Positions 1 to 5,731 of a stretch of DNA of 64,000 bases are shown here, piece after piece (position 1 is the first letter of the stretch; each line of letters opens with the position of its first letter). Source of the stretch: Arsukibacterium ikkense (GTDB lineage Bacteria; Pseudomonadota; Gammaproteobacteria; Enterobacterales; Alteromonadaceae); contig NZ_LAHO01000004.1 in the NCBI RefSeq assembly GCF_000987775.1, positions 1 to 64,000 on the forward strand. Direction: 5' to 3'. Made by a program: the position numbers and the translations under genes. The notes under the pieces are model-generated. The model searched no databases and was not told the DNA's origin. It saw only the letters and a program-made list of their open reading frames with translations.

Positions 1-44
1 AAAGATACGCGCACTTAATAGTGCGCGCGAGTTTGGTTACGCTG

Positions 45-78
45 TTGACTCCGAGAGGCTAATGGGTGACCCTAATTT
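45..78 (+). repeat. 34-base direct repeat, left copy
   Basis: This 34-base sequence recurs at 451-484 with two mismatches and brackets the IS4-type transposase relic. Each copy ends in a TGACCC(T/C)AATTT motif that resembles the ends of the REP-associated transposase element near 9061-9872. A perfect 8-base hairpin stem (8-15 with 20-27) lies just upstream. Confidence 0.8.
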
Positions 79-103
79 TATGACCCTAATTTTACTAATT
101 TTA

Positions 104-400
104 CAGTTTGGCTTAGGGTTCGAACAAAATTACACGACAAAGCTTAATCGACTCAGTATTTTACTGCTGTTAGCCAACTTAGCATCCCTGACACTCATAT
201 TACTCGGCGTCGGAGTAACGGTTGCCAAAAAGCATTGGCAGTTTCAGGCGAATACCGAGCGGAAAAAACGAGTGTTATCGTTTCATACACTGGGGTTACG
301 GGCTATCGCAAAGCGTGTGAAGCTGGCGATAAAGCAATGGCGCAACACATTGAAACATTGCATGGATTTACTCGATACCACGAGTTACAGCATTATATGA
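104..400 (+). pseudogene. C-terminal fragment of an IS4-type DDE transposase
   Basis: The reading frame from 104 gives about 98 residues with the look of an IS4-family transposase C terminus: FGLGFE, then a hydrophobic stretch (NRLSILLLLANLASLTL), then HWQFQANTERKKRVLSF. These follow the final catalytic glutamate region in the family. Everything upstream of FGLGFE, including the DDE residues, is missing, so the fragment cannot be active. An ATG at 62 opens the same frame, but its first 14 codons are repeat sequence, not transposase. Family assignment rests on remembered family features rather than an alignment. The fragment sits between direct repeats at 45-78 and 451-484, suggesting it was carried with, or left by, a mobile element. 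Confidence 0.65.
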
Positions 401-450
401 GAACAAGATTTCGTGGGGATCCCTCAGGTTCTGACCCCAATTTTCCGCTA

Positions 451-484
451 TTGACTTCGAGAGGCTAATGGGTGACCCCAATTT
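451..484 (+). repeat. 34-base direct repeat, right copy
   Basis: Second copy of the repeat at 45-78 (32 of 34 bases identical). It follows a TGACCCCAATTTT motif at 432-444 and marks the right edge of the IS4-type relic. Confidence 0.8.
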
Positions 485-536
485 GCCAATTTGCACTGAT
501 TACAATTGGTGCTAAACAAGAGCGTTATTTGTTGAA

Positions 537-563
537 TAAAAAAGCCAGCTTATAAAGCTGGCT
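537..563 (-). terminator. Rho-independent terminator of pilA
   Basis: A perfect 9-base stem (543-551 with 555-563, loop ATA) is followed on the minus strand by six T residues. It lies 38 bases past the pilA stop codon. Confidence 0.85.
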
Positions 564-600
564 TCGATATGAAATTTATGTCAAAACATAGCTAAATAAA

Positions 601-1023
601 TTAACGACAAATAGCTGGTAAATATTTAGGTTGAATAGTCGTTCCTGTAGTACAACCCCAACTTAACGAGTTGCCAGCAACAGTAGGCGTGTATACTAAA
701 GCACCAGTTGCTTTGCCATCAACATCAACAGTGTAAGTAATAACACCATTTGCTACAACGATTGCTGTGATGTAGCTAGAAGTAATATCTGCAAGTGTAG
801 TTTCGATACCGGCAGCATCAGCGTCAGCTGGTAGGGCGTTTTGCGATTGGTAGTACTCTGTTACTGAACCTCTGTGAGCTCCAGCTTGAGTGATTACTTC
901 AGCTAATTTAGCTCGAACAGTGTAGTCCTGGTAAGCTGGCAGTGCTACTGCAGCCAGAATACCGATAATCGCTACCACGATCATTAATTCAATTAAGGTA
1001 AAACCTTGTTGTACGCGTTTCAT
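601..1023 (-). CDS. pilA: Type IV major pilin, PilA
   Basis: Structural subunit of a type IV pilus (adhesion, twitching, DNA uptake). The 140-residue product starts with a short charged leader, MKRVQQG, followed by [20 protein letters not shown]. This is the class IVa prepilin cleavage site (G7|F8) with Glu at +5 of the mature protein and the hydrophobic polymerisation helix. Two cysteines near the C terminus (WGC... and the third-last residue region PAIC) can form the usual D-loop disulfide. The start is set by an AGGAG about 10 bases upstream of the ATG, and a strong terminator follows the gene. No pilB, pilC or pilD is adjacent in the window, so the gene stands alone next to an accessory island. 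Pilin identity is secure; its role as the major subunit is inferred. Confidence 0.93.
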   Translation of the reverse strand: MKRVQQGFTLIELMIVVAIIGILAAVALPAYQDYTVRAKLAEVITQAGAHRGSVTEYYQSQNALPADADAAGIETTLADITSSYITAIVVANGVITYTVDVDGKATGALVYTPTVAGNSLSWGCTTGTTIQPKYLPAICR

Positions 1024-1348
1024 AATTTACTTCTCCTGAGGATTTAATTAGCCTTTCAGCTTTGTCTATTTTGGTTATTTTTCAGCGCGGCGCAAGCTAA
1101 ATGTTAAATATTGGTCGAGTAAATTCTAACTAATTATATTTACTGGAAAAATAATTGCTTTGCCGGCGCAGTGCGGTGTTAAAAATATAGTACAAAGGTA
1201 TTAGTTGTTTTGCGGTTTTATGCCTGATTCCCGCTTTTAAACCCAAAAAAATGTAGTTTGGTCTTAGTAAATAGCAACAGGTTGAGGTTAGAAATTAGGG
1301 TCAGGGTAAAATTAAAGAAATTAGGGTCAGGGTAAAATTAATAGATCC
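1024..1348. other. Intergenic region upstream of pilA
   Basis: No gene is visible. The stretch should contain the pilA promoter on the minus strand. I looked for a sigma-54 -24/-12 pair, common for pilA, and found no convincing match. The right-hand part holds the two 25-base tandem copies at 1291-1341. Confidence 0.6.
1291..1341 (+). repeat. Two tandem 25-base copies of the GGGTCAGGGTAAAATTA motif
   Basis: Identical 25-base units occupy 1291-1315 and 1317-1341. They are close relatives of the TGGGGTCAGAGTAAAATTA ends of the REP-associated transposase element at 9061-9872. They end 7 bases before the first island repeat. Confidence 0.85.
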
Positions 1349-1437
1349 AATCCCCCTGTAGTCCCCCTTTGTTAAAGTAGGACGGTTTTGCCCCCCTCTT
1401 TGGCAAAGAGGGGGCTGGGCGAGATTCGGTGGTTGGA
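1349..1437 (+). repeat. Island repeat, copy A (~85 bases, double hairpin)
   Basis: First of four direct copies (also 2089-2175, 2919-3000, 4621-4706). The right half holds a near-perfect palindrome, CCCCCTCTTTG-G-CAAAGAGGGGG, followed by a GGGGGAGATTCGGTGG-type tail (here GGGCGAGATTCGGTGG). The left half has a weaker CCCTTT...AAAG hairpin. It lies 35 bases downstream of the brnA stop. Confidence 0.9.
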
Positions 1438-1472
1438 TAGATTTGGTTTGTAGTAGTTGTGTCTGTAAACCG

Positions 1473-1751
1473 TTATTTATAATCGTGCGGCGAATGTGTT
1501 TTTAGCCAATCTTTTAAAGCCAGATTCATGCGGGTTTGCCAACCACGGCCTGTTACCTTAAATGCTGCAATAACATCACTATCATAGCGCACCGTTAATG
1601 CTTGTTTAGGACAATCTGCTTTGGGGCGGCCACGACGGATAAGTTGCGCGCCCTGAAACTCATCAGCGCGATCAAAAAAGTCATCAGTTAATTCTGGCGC
1701 ATCATCTGGATCAGACCAGTCGCCTGGCGTAATGGGCTTGTTCCCGTTCAT
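1473..1751 (-). CDS. brnA: BrnA-type antitoxin
   Basis: Antitoxin of the BrnT/BrnA type II module; BrnA binds BrnT and represses the operon through its C-terminal DNA-binding part. The 92-residue product has an acidic, proline-rich N terminus, then RRGRPK and the conserved core LTVRYDSDVIAAFK, and ends ALKDWLKTHSPHDYK, as in PF14384 proteins. It follows brnT with a 41-base overlap (1711-1751), so the two are translationally coupled. A decayed second copy of this gene lies at 3737-3897. Confidence 0.88.
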   Translation of the reverse strand: MNGNKPITPGDWSDPDDAPELTDDFFDRADEFQGAQLIRRGRPKADCPKQALTVRYDSDVIAAFKVTGRGWQTRMNLALKDWLKTHSPHDYK

Positions 1752-1983
1752 TAGCTTTCCTCATACTGATTATTCGCCGTGACTTATCGCGTAATGTCCA
1801 CACCATGACAACCATTCGGCCATCCAATAAACCAACAGTGATATAGCGTTGTTCCTGATAGTCTTGTCGATCATCAGTAGCGGTAAAATGTTTACCATTA
1901 AAAATCTCTGCTGCTCGCGCAAAATCTAAGCCACGTTCCCGCAGAGTTCTTTGTTGTTTGTCTGGATCGAAAATTATCAACAT
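1711..1983 (-). CDS. brnT: BrnT-type ribonuclease toxin
   Basis: RelE-fold ribonuclease toxin (PF04365), first gene of the brnTA operon as is normal for this family. From the ATG at 1983 it is 90 residues, the usual size. It opens MLIIFDPDKQQRTLRERGLD, matching the family's D-x-x-K...N/T-x-x-K/R-H/R-G pattern, and shows RYITVG, VVMVWT and the C-terminal IISMRKANERE with the conserved R-K-A-x-x-x-E. A TTG at 2016 could extend it by 11 residues, but these do not resemble the family. The ribosome binding site is weak. Likely repressed by the BrnT-BrnA complex (family knowledge). Confidence 0.88.
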   Translation of the reverse strand: MLIIFDPDKQQRTLRERGLDFARAAEIFNGKHFTATDDRQDYQEQRYITVGLLDGRMVVMVWTLRDKSRRIISMRKANEREQAHYARRLV

Positions 1984-2088
1984 ATTTATTGTAGTTACAT
2001 TAAATGTGGCGGTCAAGATATCAGCTAAAGAGTTATTATGGATCTTAAAATTAATTTAAGTAACAAATTAGCAAAATAATTCGGCGAA

Positions 2089-2175
2089 AATCCCCCTGTA
2101 GTCCCCCTTTACTAAAGTGGGACGGTTTTGCCCCCCTCTTTGGCAAAGAGGGGGCTGGGGGAGATTCGGTGGTGG
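2089..2175 (+). repeat. Island repeat, copy B
   Basis: Second copy of the ~85-base double-hairpin repeat, nearly identical to copy A and 740 bases from it in the same orientation. It separates brnTA from the PIN module, whose start codon is 66 bases downstream. Confidence 0.9.
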
Positions 2176-2241
2176 TAGCTATGTATTTGCATGTTATTTG
2201 GTATCGTCTATAATACCAGTAAACGTAAAACGCCCTGAACT

Positions 2242-2664
2242 ATGCATAAAATTGTGATTGATACCAATATTCTTGTGGCGGCACTTCGTTCAAAGCAAGG
2301 GGCCTCTTATAAACTGATATCGGAGCTAACCAAGAGCTGGTTTAAGCCCGCCGTATCAGTACCTTTGTTTTTAGAATATGAAGCCGTGTTAAAACGACCT
2401 GGTGTGATCCCGAACCTTACGGCAGTAGATATTGATAACATACTAAATTATATGCTGAGTAGGGCAAGCTTATGCCAGATTTATTATTTATGGCGCCCTT
2501 GCTTGAAAGATCCGCAAGACGATATGGTGTTGGAGCTCGCGGTACAATCGCAAAGCCGGTTTATTATTACGTTTAATATAAAAGACTTCAGAAAAAGTGA
2601 GCTGTTTGGCATTACAGCGATAACGCCGCAACAGTTTTTAGCCCTTAACAGGAGCGAAATATGA
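2242..2664 (+). CDS. PIN-domain ribonuclease toxin (COG1569 type)
   Basis: Predicted Mg2+-dependent ribonuclease toxin of a VapBC-like module. The 140-residue product begins MHKIVIDTNILVAAL, with the first catalytic aspartate at D7. It has LFLEYEAVL with the expected glutamate, KDPQDDMVLELA with acidic residues, and FIITFNIKDF near the C terminus. This is the layout of the 'putative toxin-antitoxin system toxin component, PIN family'. It precedes its antitoxin with a 4-base ATGA overlap. The last 24 bases before the antitoxin (2619-2642) recur as a fossil at 4546-4569. RNA target is unknown. Confidence 0.85.
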   Translation: MHKIVIDTNILVAALRSKQGASYKLISELTKSWFKPAVSVPLFLEYEAVLKRPGVIPNLTAVDIDNILNYMLSRASLCQIYYLWRPCLKDPQDDMVLELAVQSQSRFIITFNIKDFRKSELFGITAITPQQFLALNRSEI

Positions 2665-2900
2665 GTACGCTTAGCTTACGCTTGCCTGACTCCTTGCATC
2701 AACAGGTGAAGGCGCTGGCCAAAAAAGACGGTGTTTCTATTAATCAGTTTGTCTCTTCTGCTGTGGCAGAGAAAATGACCGCACTATTAACGGAGGAATA
2801 TTTGTTAGCGCGGCAGCAGCAAGGCAGCGAGCAGGCATTTTTACAGGCTATGGATAAGGTAGCCGAGGCCGAGCCTGCAAAATATGACAGAGAAAAATAG
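2661..2900 (+). CDS. Ribbon-helix-helix (HicB/Arc-like) antitoxin
   Basis: Antitoxin partner of the PIN protein. The 79 residues start STLSLRLPDSLHQQVKALAK, a typical ribbon-helix-helix DNA-binding unit (alternating Leu in the strand, then GVSINQFVSSAVAEK in the second helix). An acidic C-terminal tail presumably covers the toxin. It is translated from an ATG inside the toxin stop (ATGA). Probably autoregulates the pair. Island repeat copy C begins 19 bases after the stop. Confidence 0.83.
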   Translation: MSTLSLRLPDSLHQQVKALAKKDGVSINQFVSSAVAEKMTALLTEEYLLARQQQGSEQAFLQAMDKVAEAEPAKYDREK

Positions 2901-2918
2901 CAAATCCCCTGTGGTTCA

Positions 2919-3000
2919 AATCCCCCTGTGGTGGCCCTTTGCTAAAGTGGGACGGTTTTGCTCCCCCTCTTTGGCAAAGAGGGGGCTGGGGGAGATTTGG
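2919..3000 (+). repeat. Island repeat, copy C
   Basis: Third copy of the ~85-base double-hairpin repeat. The 15 bases before it (2902-2916) look like a partial duplication of its own left end. It lies between the PIN module and the ParE/RelE module. Confidence 0.88.
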
Positions 3001-3018
3001 TATATTTGCCAGCTGACT

Positions 3019-3294
3019 CTAAGGCCACTGTTGAGCCGCGTGCAACACTCTTAAAATTAAAACTTCAGTATCTGATGCGGTATAAACAACAATATAGTTT
3101 GGATGAACTACCATTTCCCGGGTGCCTGCAACTCTGCCGCTACGATAAAGTTCTGGATGTGTTACCAGCATAAGTGTTTTGGTTTCAATCAGGTCTTTAA
3201 GCTGCTGAGCGGCGGAAATATTGTCGTCTGCAATAAATTCCACAATAGTAAAGAAGTCTGCTTTTGCTGCCTGTTTCCAGTTAAGCTCCCGCAT
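3019..3294 (-). CDS. ParE/RelE-type toxin
   Basis: Toxin of the RelE/ParE superfamily (PF05016), 91 residues. It opens MRELNWKQAAKADFFTIVEFI, with the family's first strand and the A-x-x-D-F-x-x-I-x-x-[FY]-I helix. It continues with HPELYRSGRVAGTREMVVHP and YIVVYTASDTEVLILRVLHAAQQWP, the classic ParE ending (R-V-L-H-A-[AR]-Q-x-W-P). ParE members poison gyrase and RelE members cut mRNA on ribosomes; the sequence alone does not decide which. It overlaps the upstream antitoxin by 14 bases, so it is the second gene of the operon. Confidence 0.88.
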   Translation of the reverse strand: MRELNWKQAAKADFFTIVEFIADDNISAAQQLKDLIETKTLMLVTHPELYRSGRVAGTREMVVHPNYIVVYTASDTEVLILRVLHAAQQWP

Positions 3295-3574
3295 TACGTT
3301 TGCGATCTATCAGTGCCTGAATATCACTCATTACGTCTGCATGCGATAAGGCCGGCGCTGGGTCATCCAACGCTTCATGCACTTTTGCTTTAAACCAGGC
3401 GTCATAGGCACTGGCATCAGCAATCAGGCCAGCAGGTAAGCCGCCTTCTTTTGAGATACGGGTGAGTAAAATACGGACTGCATCGGACACCGTTAAACCC
3501 ACATCTGCCAGTTTTGCTGCGGCATCCGCTTTTAGTTCATTATCTACCCGAACATGTAACATAGACGTCGCCAT
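3281..3574 (-). CDS. RelB/DinJ-family antitoxin
   Basis: Antitoxin (PF04221 type), 97 residues from the ATG at 3574; an alternative GTG lies three codons upstream at 3583. The N-terminal half, MLHVRVDNELKADAAAKLAD then GLTVSDAVRILLTRI, is the RelB/DinJ ribbon-helix-helix that dimerises and binds the operator. The C-terminal half is the toxin-binding region. An AGGTGG sits 6-8 bases before the ATG. It precedes and overlaps the toxin, and is expected to autoregulate. Confidence 0.87.
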   Translation of the reverse strand: MATSMLHVRVDNELKADAAAKLADVGLTVSDAVRILLTRISKEGGLPAGLIADASAYDAWFKAKVHEALDDPAPALSHADVMSDIQALIDRKRNAGA

Positions 3575-3674
3575 TGTATCCACCTGTTTATTGGCTATTA
3601 AACTACGTGCTAAGTTTGTATCTCAATTGAGACTTTGTCAAATCAGAGTATAAATTAGTAAATTAGGGTATTAG

Positions 3675-3695
3675 TTAGGGCCAGAACAAAATTAA
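3675..3695 (+). repeat. Degenerate copy of the GGGTCAGxxTAAAATTA motif
   Basis: A 21-base sequence (TTAGGGCCAGAACAAAATTAA) similar to the units at 1291-1341 and to the RAYT element ends at 9061-9866. It lies between the RelB-type promoter region and the brnA fossil. Confidence 0.5.
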
Positions 3696-3736
3696 TTGGT
3701 CTTATGACGGTCGGTTTAGGGGTTTAGTTAGCCCCG

Positions 3737-3897
3737 CTATTTATAATCCTGGGACGAATGGGTTTTTAGCCAGTCACGTAGTGCATGAGTCAGAATTAAT
3801 TTAGCGCGGCAAGTACTTACTTTCTTTACCAATGACTCTTACCAAAAATTGTAAACGCAGGGTGTTGTCGTTTGTCATAGCGTAATACCCTGAGCGT
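3737..3897 (-). pseudogene. Decayed second brnA gene
   Basis: On the minus strand the end of this stretch reads HALRDWLKTHSSQDYK-stop, almost the same as the intact BrnA at 1473-1751 (ALKDWLKTHSPHDYK). DNA identity over the last 42 bases is 36/42. Upstream in another frame it reads LRYDKRQHPAFTIFGK, matching BrnA's VRYDSDVIAAFKVTGR. Frameshifts and stops separate the two parts, and the N-terminal third is gone. No brnT accompanies it. It abuts the damaged 5' end of the Tse2-like gene, so a deletion junction probably lies between 3897 and 3990. Confidence 0.8.
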
Positions 3898-3990
3898 TAT
3901 GGGTAACTATCCTGCTGCACGGAAATTGTGTTAGCCACCGCTAGTTAAACGTTGCCAGCGCGTGTTCTGGATCGCGGTCTGTAGTGCCTG

Positions 3991-4326
3991 GTGGAAGACG
4001 ATAAGGTATTATCCAATGGCCAGTTGCGGCCAGCTGATATAAAAATATCAGAGAAAGACGGGGTGAAGTGGGTTTCGTGTCGGCCTTCGCCAAGAGGAAT
4101 AAGTACTTTTGACAAGCCAAACACCTTTAAAGGAAACTCCTGGGAATATTACAAAATACCAGAAGGAACAACGTTGCCATCAGGACTTGCAATAGTGAAA
4201 GACAAGTTCAACTCCCGCATTTCGGCGACGCACTACACGATTGCGCCAGCATATGATATGCCACTGTCACTTTTTAGAAGCCTACTTAATGATCTGGCCA
4301 CTAGTGTGGTAAGGGAAGCTATATGA
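3991..4326 (+). CDS. Tse2-like ADP-ribosyltransferase-fold toxin, probably N-terminally truncated
   Basis: The 111-residue product aligns by eye with the C-terminal two thirds of Pseudomonas aeruginosa Tse2, a type VI secretion toxin of 158 residues: PADI, GISTFD (Tse2 GTSVFD), IPEGTTLPSGLAIVKDKFNS and ATHYTIAPA (Tse2 ATHYTIMPA). The N-terminal part of the fold, with the LYR motif expected to bind NAD, is not visible. The frame opens only at 3985, behind an in-frame TAG at 3982 and a TAA at 3946, and the start must be the GTG at 3991, with no good ribosome binding site. It may be a broken gene or a short family member. It overlaps the next gene by 4 bases (ATGA). No secretion genes are nearby. 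Homology is from memory and should be checked by alignment. Confidence 0.72.
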   Translation: MEDDKVLSNGQLRPADIKISEKDGVKWVSCRPSPRGISTFDKPNTFKGNSWEYYKIPEGTTLPSGLAIVKDKFNSRISATHYTIAPAYDMPLSLFRSLLNDLATSVVREAI

Positions 4327-4550
4327 AACTGGAAATATCTGAACAGCACCTGATGCTGTTAACATCAGCGTTAAATGATGCCATTAAATACAACGAGAAG
4401 TTTTTGCATAGTGAAACGATCCGTGACGTAGCTGATTATGAAGAACATTTGTTGTGCCTGGAAAATTGTCAGGCTTGGCTTGAAGATGAATACAAAAGAA
4501 TAGCCCAAGGAAATGCACAGCTACTGCCTTACGAAAAGATAGTGAGATAA
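4323..4550 (+). CDS. Tsi2-like immunity/antitoxin protein
   Basis: The 75-residue, acidic, all-helical-looking product overlaps the Tse2-like gene (ATGA), the same order as tse2-tsi2. It resembles Tsi2 (77 residues) in length, in the MxLxxxxLM start, in a central acidic helix with DYEEHLLCLENC, and above all in its end, LLPYEKIV against Tsi2 LPPYDRLI. Tsi2 neutralises Tse2 by direct binding in the cytoplasm, so this protein is expected to bind its neighbour. Its stop codon is supplied by the PIN-gene fossil at 4546-4569, so the original C terminus may have been slightly different. The match is from memory; function is inferred. Confidence 0.7.
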   Translation: MKLEISEQHLMLLTSALNDAIKYNEKFLHSETIRDVADYEEHLLCLENCQAWLEDEYKRIAQGNAQLLPYEKIVR

Positions 4551-4569
4551 CGCCGCAGCAGTTTTTAGC
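4546..4569 (+). pseudogene. 3' end fossil of a PIN toxin gene
   Basis: These 24 bases match 2619-2642, the end of the intact PIN gene (encoding ITPQQFLA), at 23 of 24 positions. Nothing before or after matches. The fragment starts inside the last codons of the Tsi2-like gene and provides its TAA stop, so it marks a recombination junction. Confidence 0.75.
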
Positions 4570-4620
4570 GGAGAATACAACGTTAAGAAATCAGGGGCGG
4601 AGCACTATTAATTTTGAGCA

Positions 4621-4706
4621 ACTCCTCCTGCTGCCCCCCTTTACGAAAGTGGCACGGGTTAGTTCCCCCTCTTTGGCAAAGAGGGGGGGGGAGATTCGGT
4701 GGTTGG
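4621..4706 (+). repeat. Island repeat, copy D (most diverged)
   Basis: Fourth direct copy of the double-hairpin repeat. The palindrome CCCCCTCTTTGGCAAAGAGGGG and the GGGAGATTCGGTGGTTGG tail are kept; the left part differs. It ends 15 bases before the stop codon of the aminotransferase gene and forms the right border of the island. Confidence 0.85.
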
Positions 4707-4721
4707 GGATTCCGTTACCGC

Positions 4722-5579
4722 TTACTCATCATACTTATGCCGGCTAAACAGCTTTTGCGCGGCCAGCCAGACATCACCTACTTCACCTGTGCCTACGGTA
4801 TGTTCGTTAACTTTAAGTACCGGCGCAATTTCTTTGCTGGAGCTGGTTAGCCATATTTCGTCGGCGGCGAACACGTCCTGTTCGGAAATGTCACGTTCTT
4901 CTATGGTTATGCTGCTGTGCTTACGCAGAATAGTCAGTAGCAACAGCCGGGTAATGCCGGGCAGCAGTTTGTTACTGAGCGGCGGGGTGGCGATAACGCC
5001 GTTTTTTACCACAAATACGTTTACTGCCGCGCCTTCGGTAAGGTTGCCGTTGCTGTCGAACAGCAGTATTTCCTGGGCGCCGCTGGCATAGCCTTGCTGG
5101 TAGTGCAACACATTGCCCAGTAAGGAGGTAGATTTTATATGGCAGCGCTGCCAGCGTAAGTCTTGCCCGGTTACCACGTTATAGGTGGTGGCTTTGCTTT
5201 TATCAGCGACTGGCTCGGGGGCGATGGCAAAGGCGTAGGCAAACACGGTGGCTTTAATATTGGCTGGAAAGGCATGGTTGCGTTTGCTGTCGGTACCGCG
5301 GCTTACCTGAATATACACCGCCAGGTTATCGCCGGCGTTGTCGGCCAGTAACTGCTTACAAATGGCCTGCCAGTCGGCCAGATTAAGCGCCGGGTCAATC
5401 GACAGTTGCGCCAGGCCGTCTTGCAGGCGGGCGATATGCGGCGCAAAGCCAACAAAACGGCCGTTATAGCTGGGTATAACTTCGTAAATGCCGTCGCCAA
5501 ATAAAAAACCGCGGTCCATAGGCGATATTTTGGCCTGTTCGGCCGGCATAAAGTCGCCATTTAAATACACTATGCTCAT
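4722..5579 (-). CDS. dat: D-amino-acid aminotransferase (class IV, PLP)
   Basis: Transfers amino groups between D-amino acids and 2-oxo acids, typically D-alanine + 2-oxoglutarate giving pyruvate + D-glutamate. The 285 residues are full length for fold-type IV transaminases. DRGFLFGDGIYEVIP (about 22-36) is the family signature, CHIKSTSLL places the PLP lysine at K149, and NLTEGAAVNVFVV places the conserved glutamate at E182. Branched-chain aminotransferases share the fold, but the length, the SP-x-DRGFLFGDG start and the neighbours favour Dat. It lies next to genes for D-glutamate cyclisation and 5-oxoproline cleavage, so D-glutamate is a plausible substrate or product. A palindromic element separates it from the DUF4392 gene. 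It may have its own promoter. Confidence 0.87.
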   Translation of the reverse strand: MSIVYLNGDFMPAEQAKISPMDRGFLFGDGIYEVIPSYNGRFVGFAPHIARLQDGLAQLSIDPALNLADWQAICKQLLADNAGDNLAVYIQVSRGTDSKRNHAFPANIKATVFAYAFAIAPEPVADKSKATTYNVVTGQDLRWQRCHIKSTSLLGNVLHYQQGYASGAQEILLFDSNGNLTEGAAVNVFVVKNGVIATPPLSNKLLPGITRLLLLTILRKHSSITIEERDISEQDVFAADEIWLTSSSKEIAPVLKVNEHTVGTGEVGDVWLAAQKLFSRHKYDE

Positions 5580-5638
5580 ATTATTCTCGCTATATAAAAC
5601 TGTGGTGCAAAAAGTACAAAGTGGCGCTGAAACCGAAC

Positions 5639-5728
5639 CGACTTACCCACACCAACACGCCGTGAATACATCCCTGTAGGCTCGTTTCCGCCCGTCCAGG
5701 GCTTCAACGGTTGGCTTAGGGTAAGTCG
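5639..5728. repeat. Imperfect palindromic extragenic element
   Basis: A perfect 10-base inverted repeat (CGACTTACCC at 5639, GGGTAAGTCG at 5719) continues inward as CCAAC...GTGAA against TTCAACGGTTGG. The loop contains ACATCCCTGT, also present in the second element at 25881-25988. It could act as a mRNA-stabilising or termination structure between the DUF4392 and dat genes. Confidence 0.75.
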
Positions 5729-5731
5729 ATT

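Noticed and set aside
1024..1290. Sigma-54 promoter for pilA
   Set aside because: No TGGCAC-N5-TTGCA match was found in a usable position on the minus strand, although rpoN is present in the window.
1291..1341. CRISPR array
   Set aside because: Only two 25-base copies one base apart, with no spacers and no cas genes; the unit belongs to the RAYT-related motif family.
3991..4550. Type VI secretion locus
   Set aside because: Only the Tse2/Tsi2-like pair is present; there are no vgrG, hcp, PAAR or tss genes anywhere in the window.
1349..4706. Chromosomal integron with attC sites
   Set aside because: The repeats are similar in size to attC and bound small modules, but they lack the GTTRRRY/RYYYAAC core sites, modules point in both directions, and there is no integrase in the window.
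4623..5091. Plus-strand reading frames across the aminotransferase 3' end
   Set aside because: They are opposite-strand shadows of dat and of repeat copy D, with no family resemblance or ribosome binding site.
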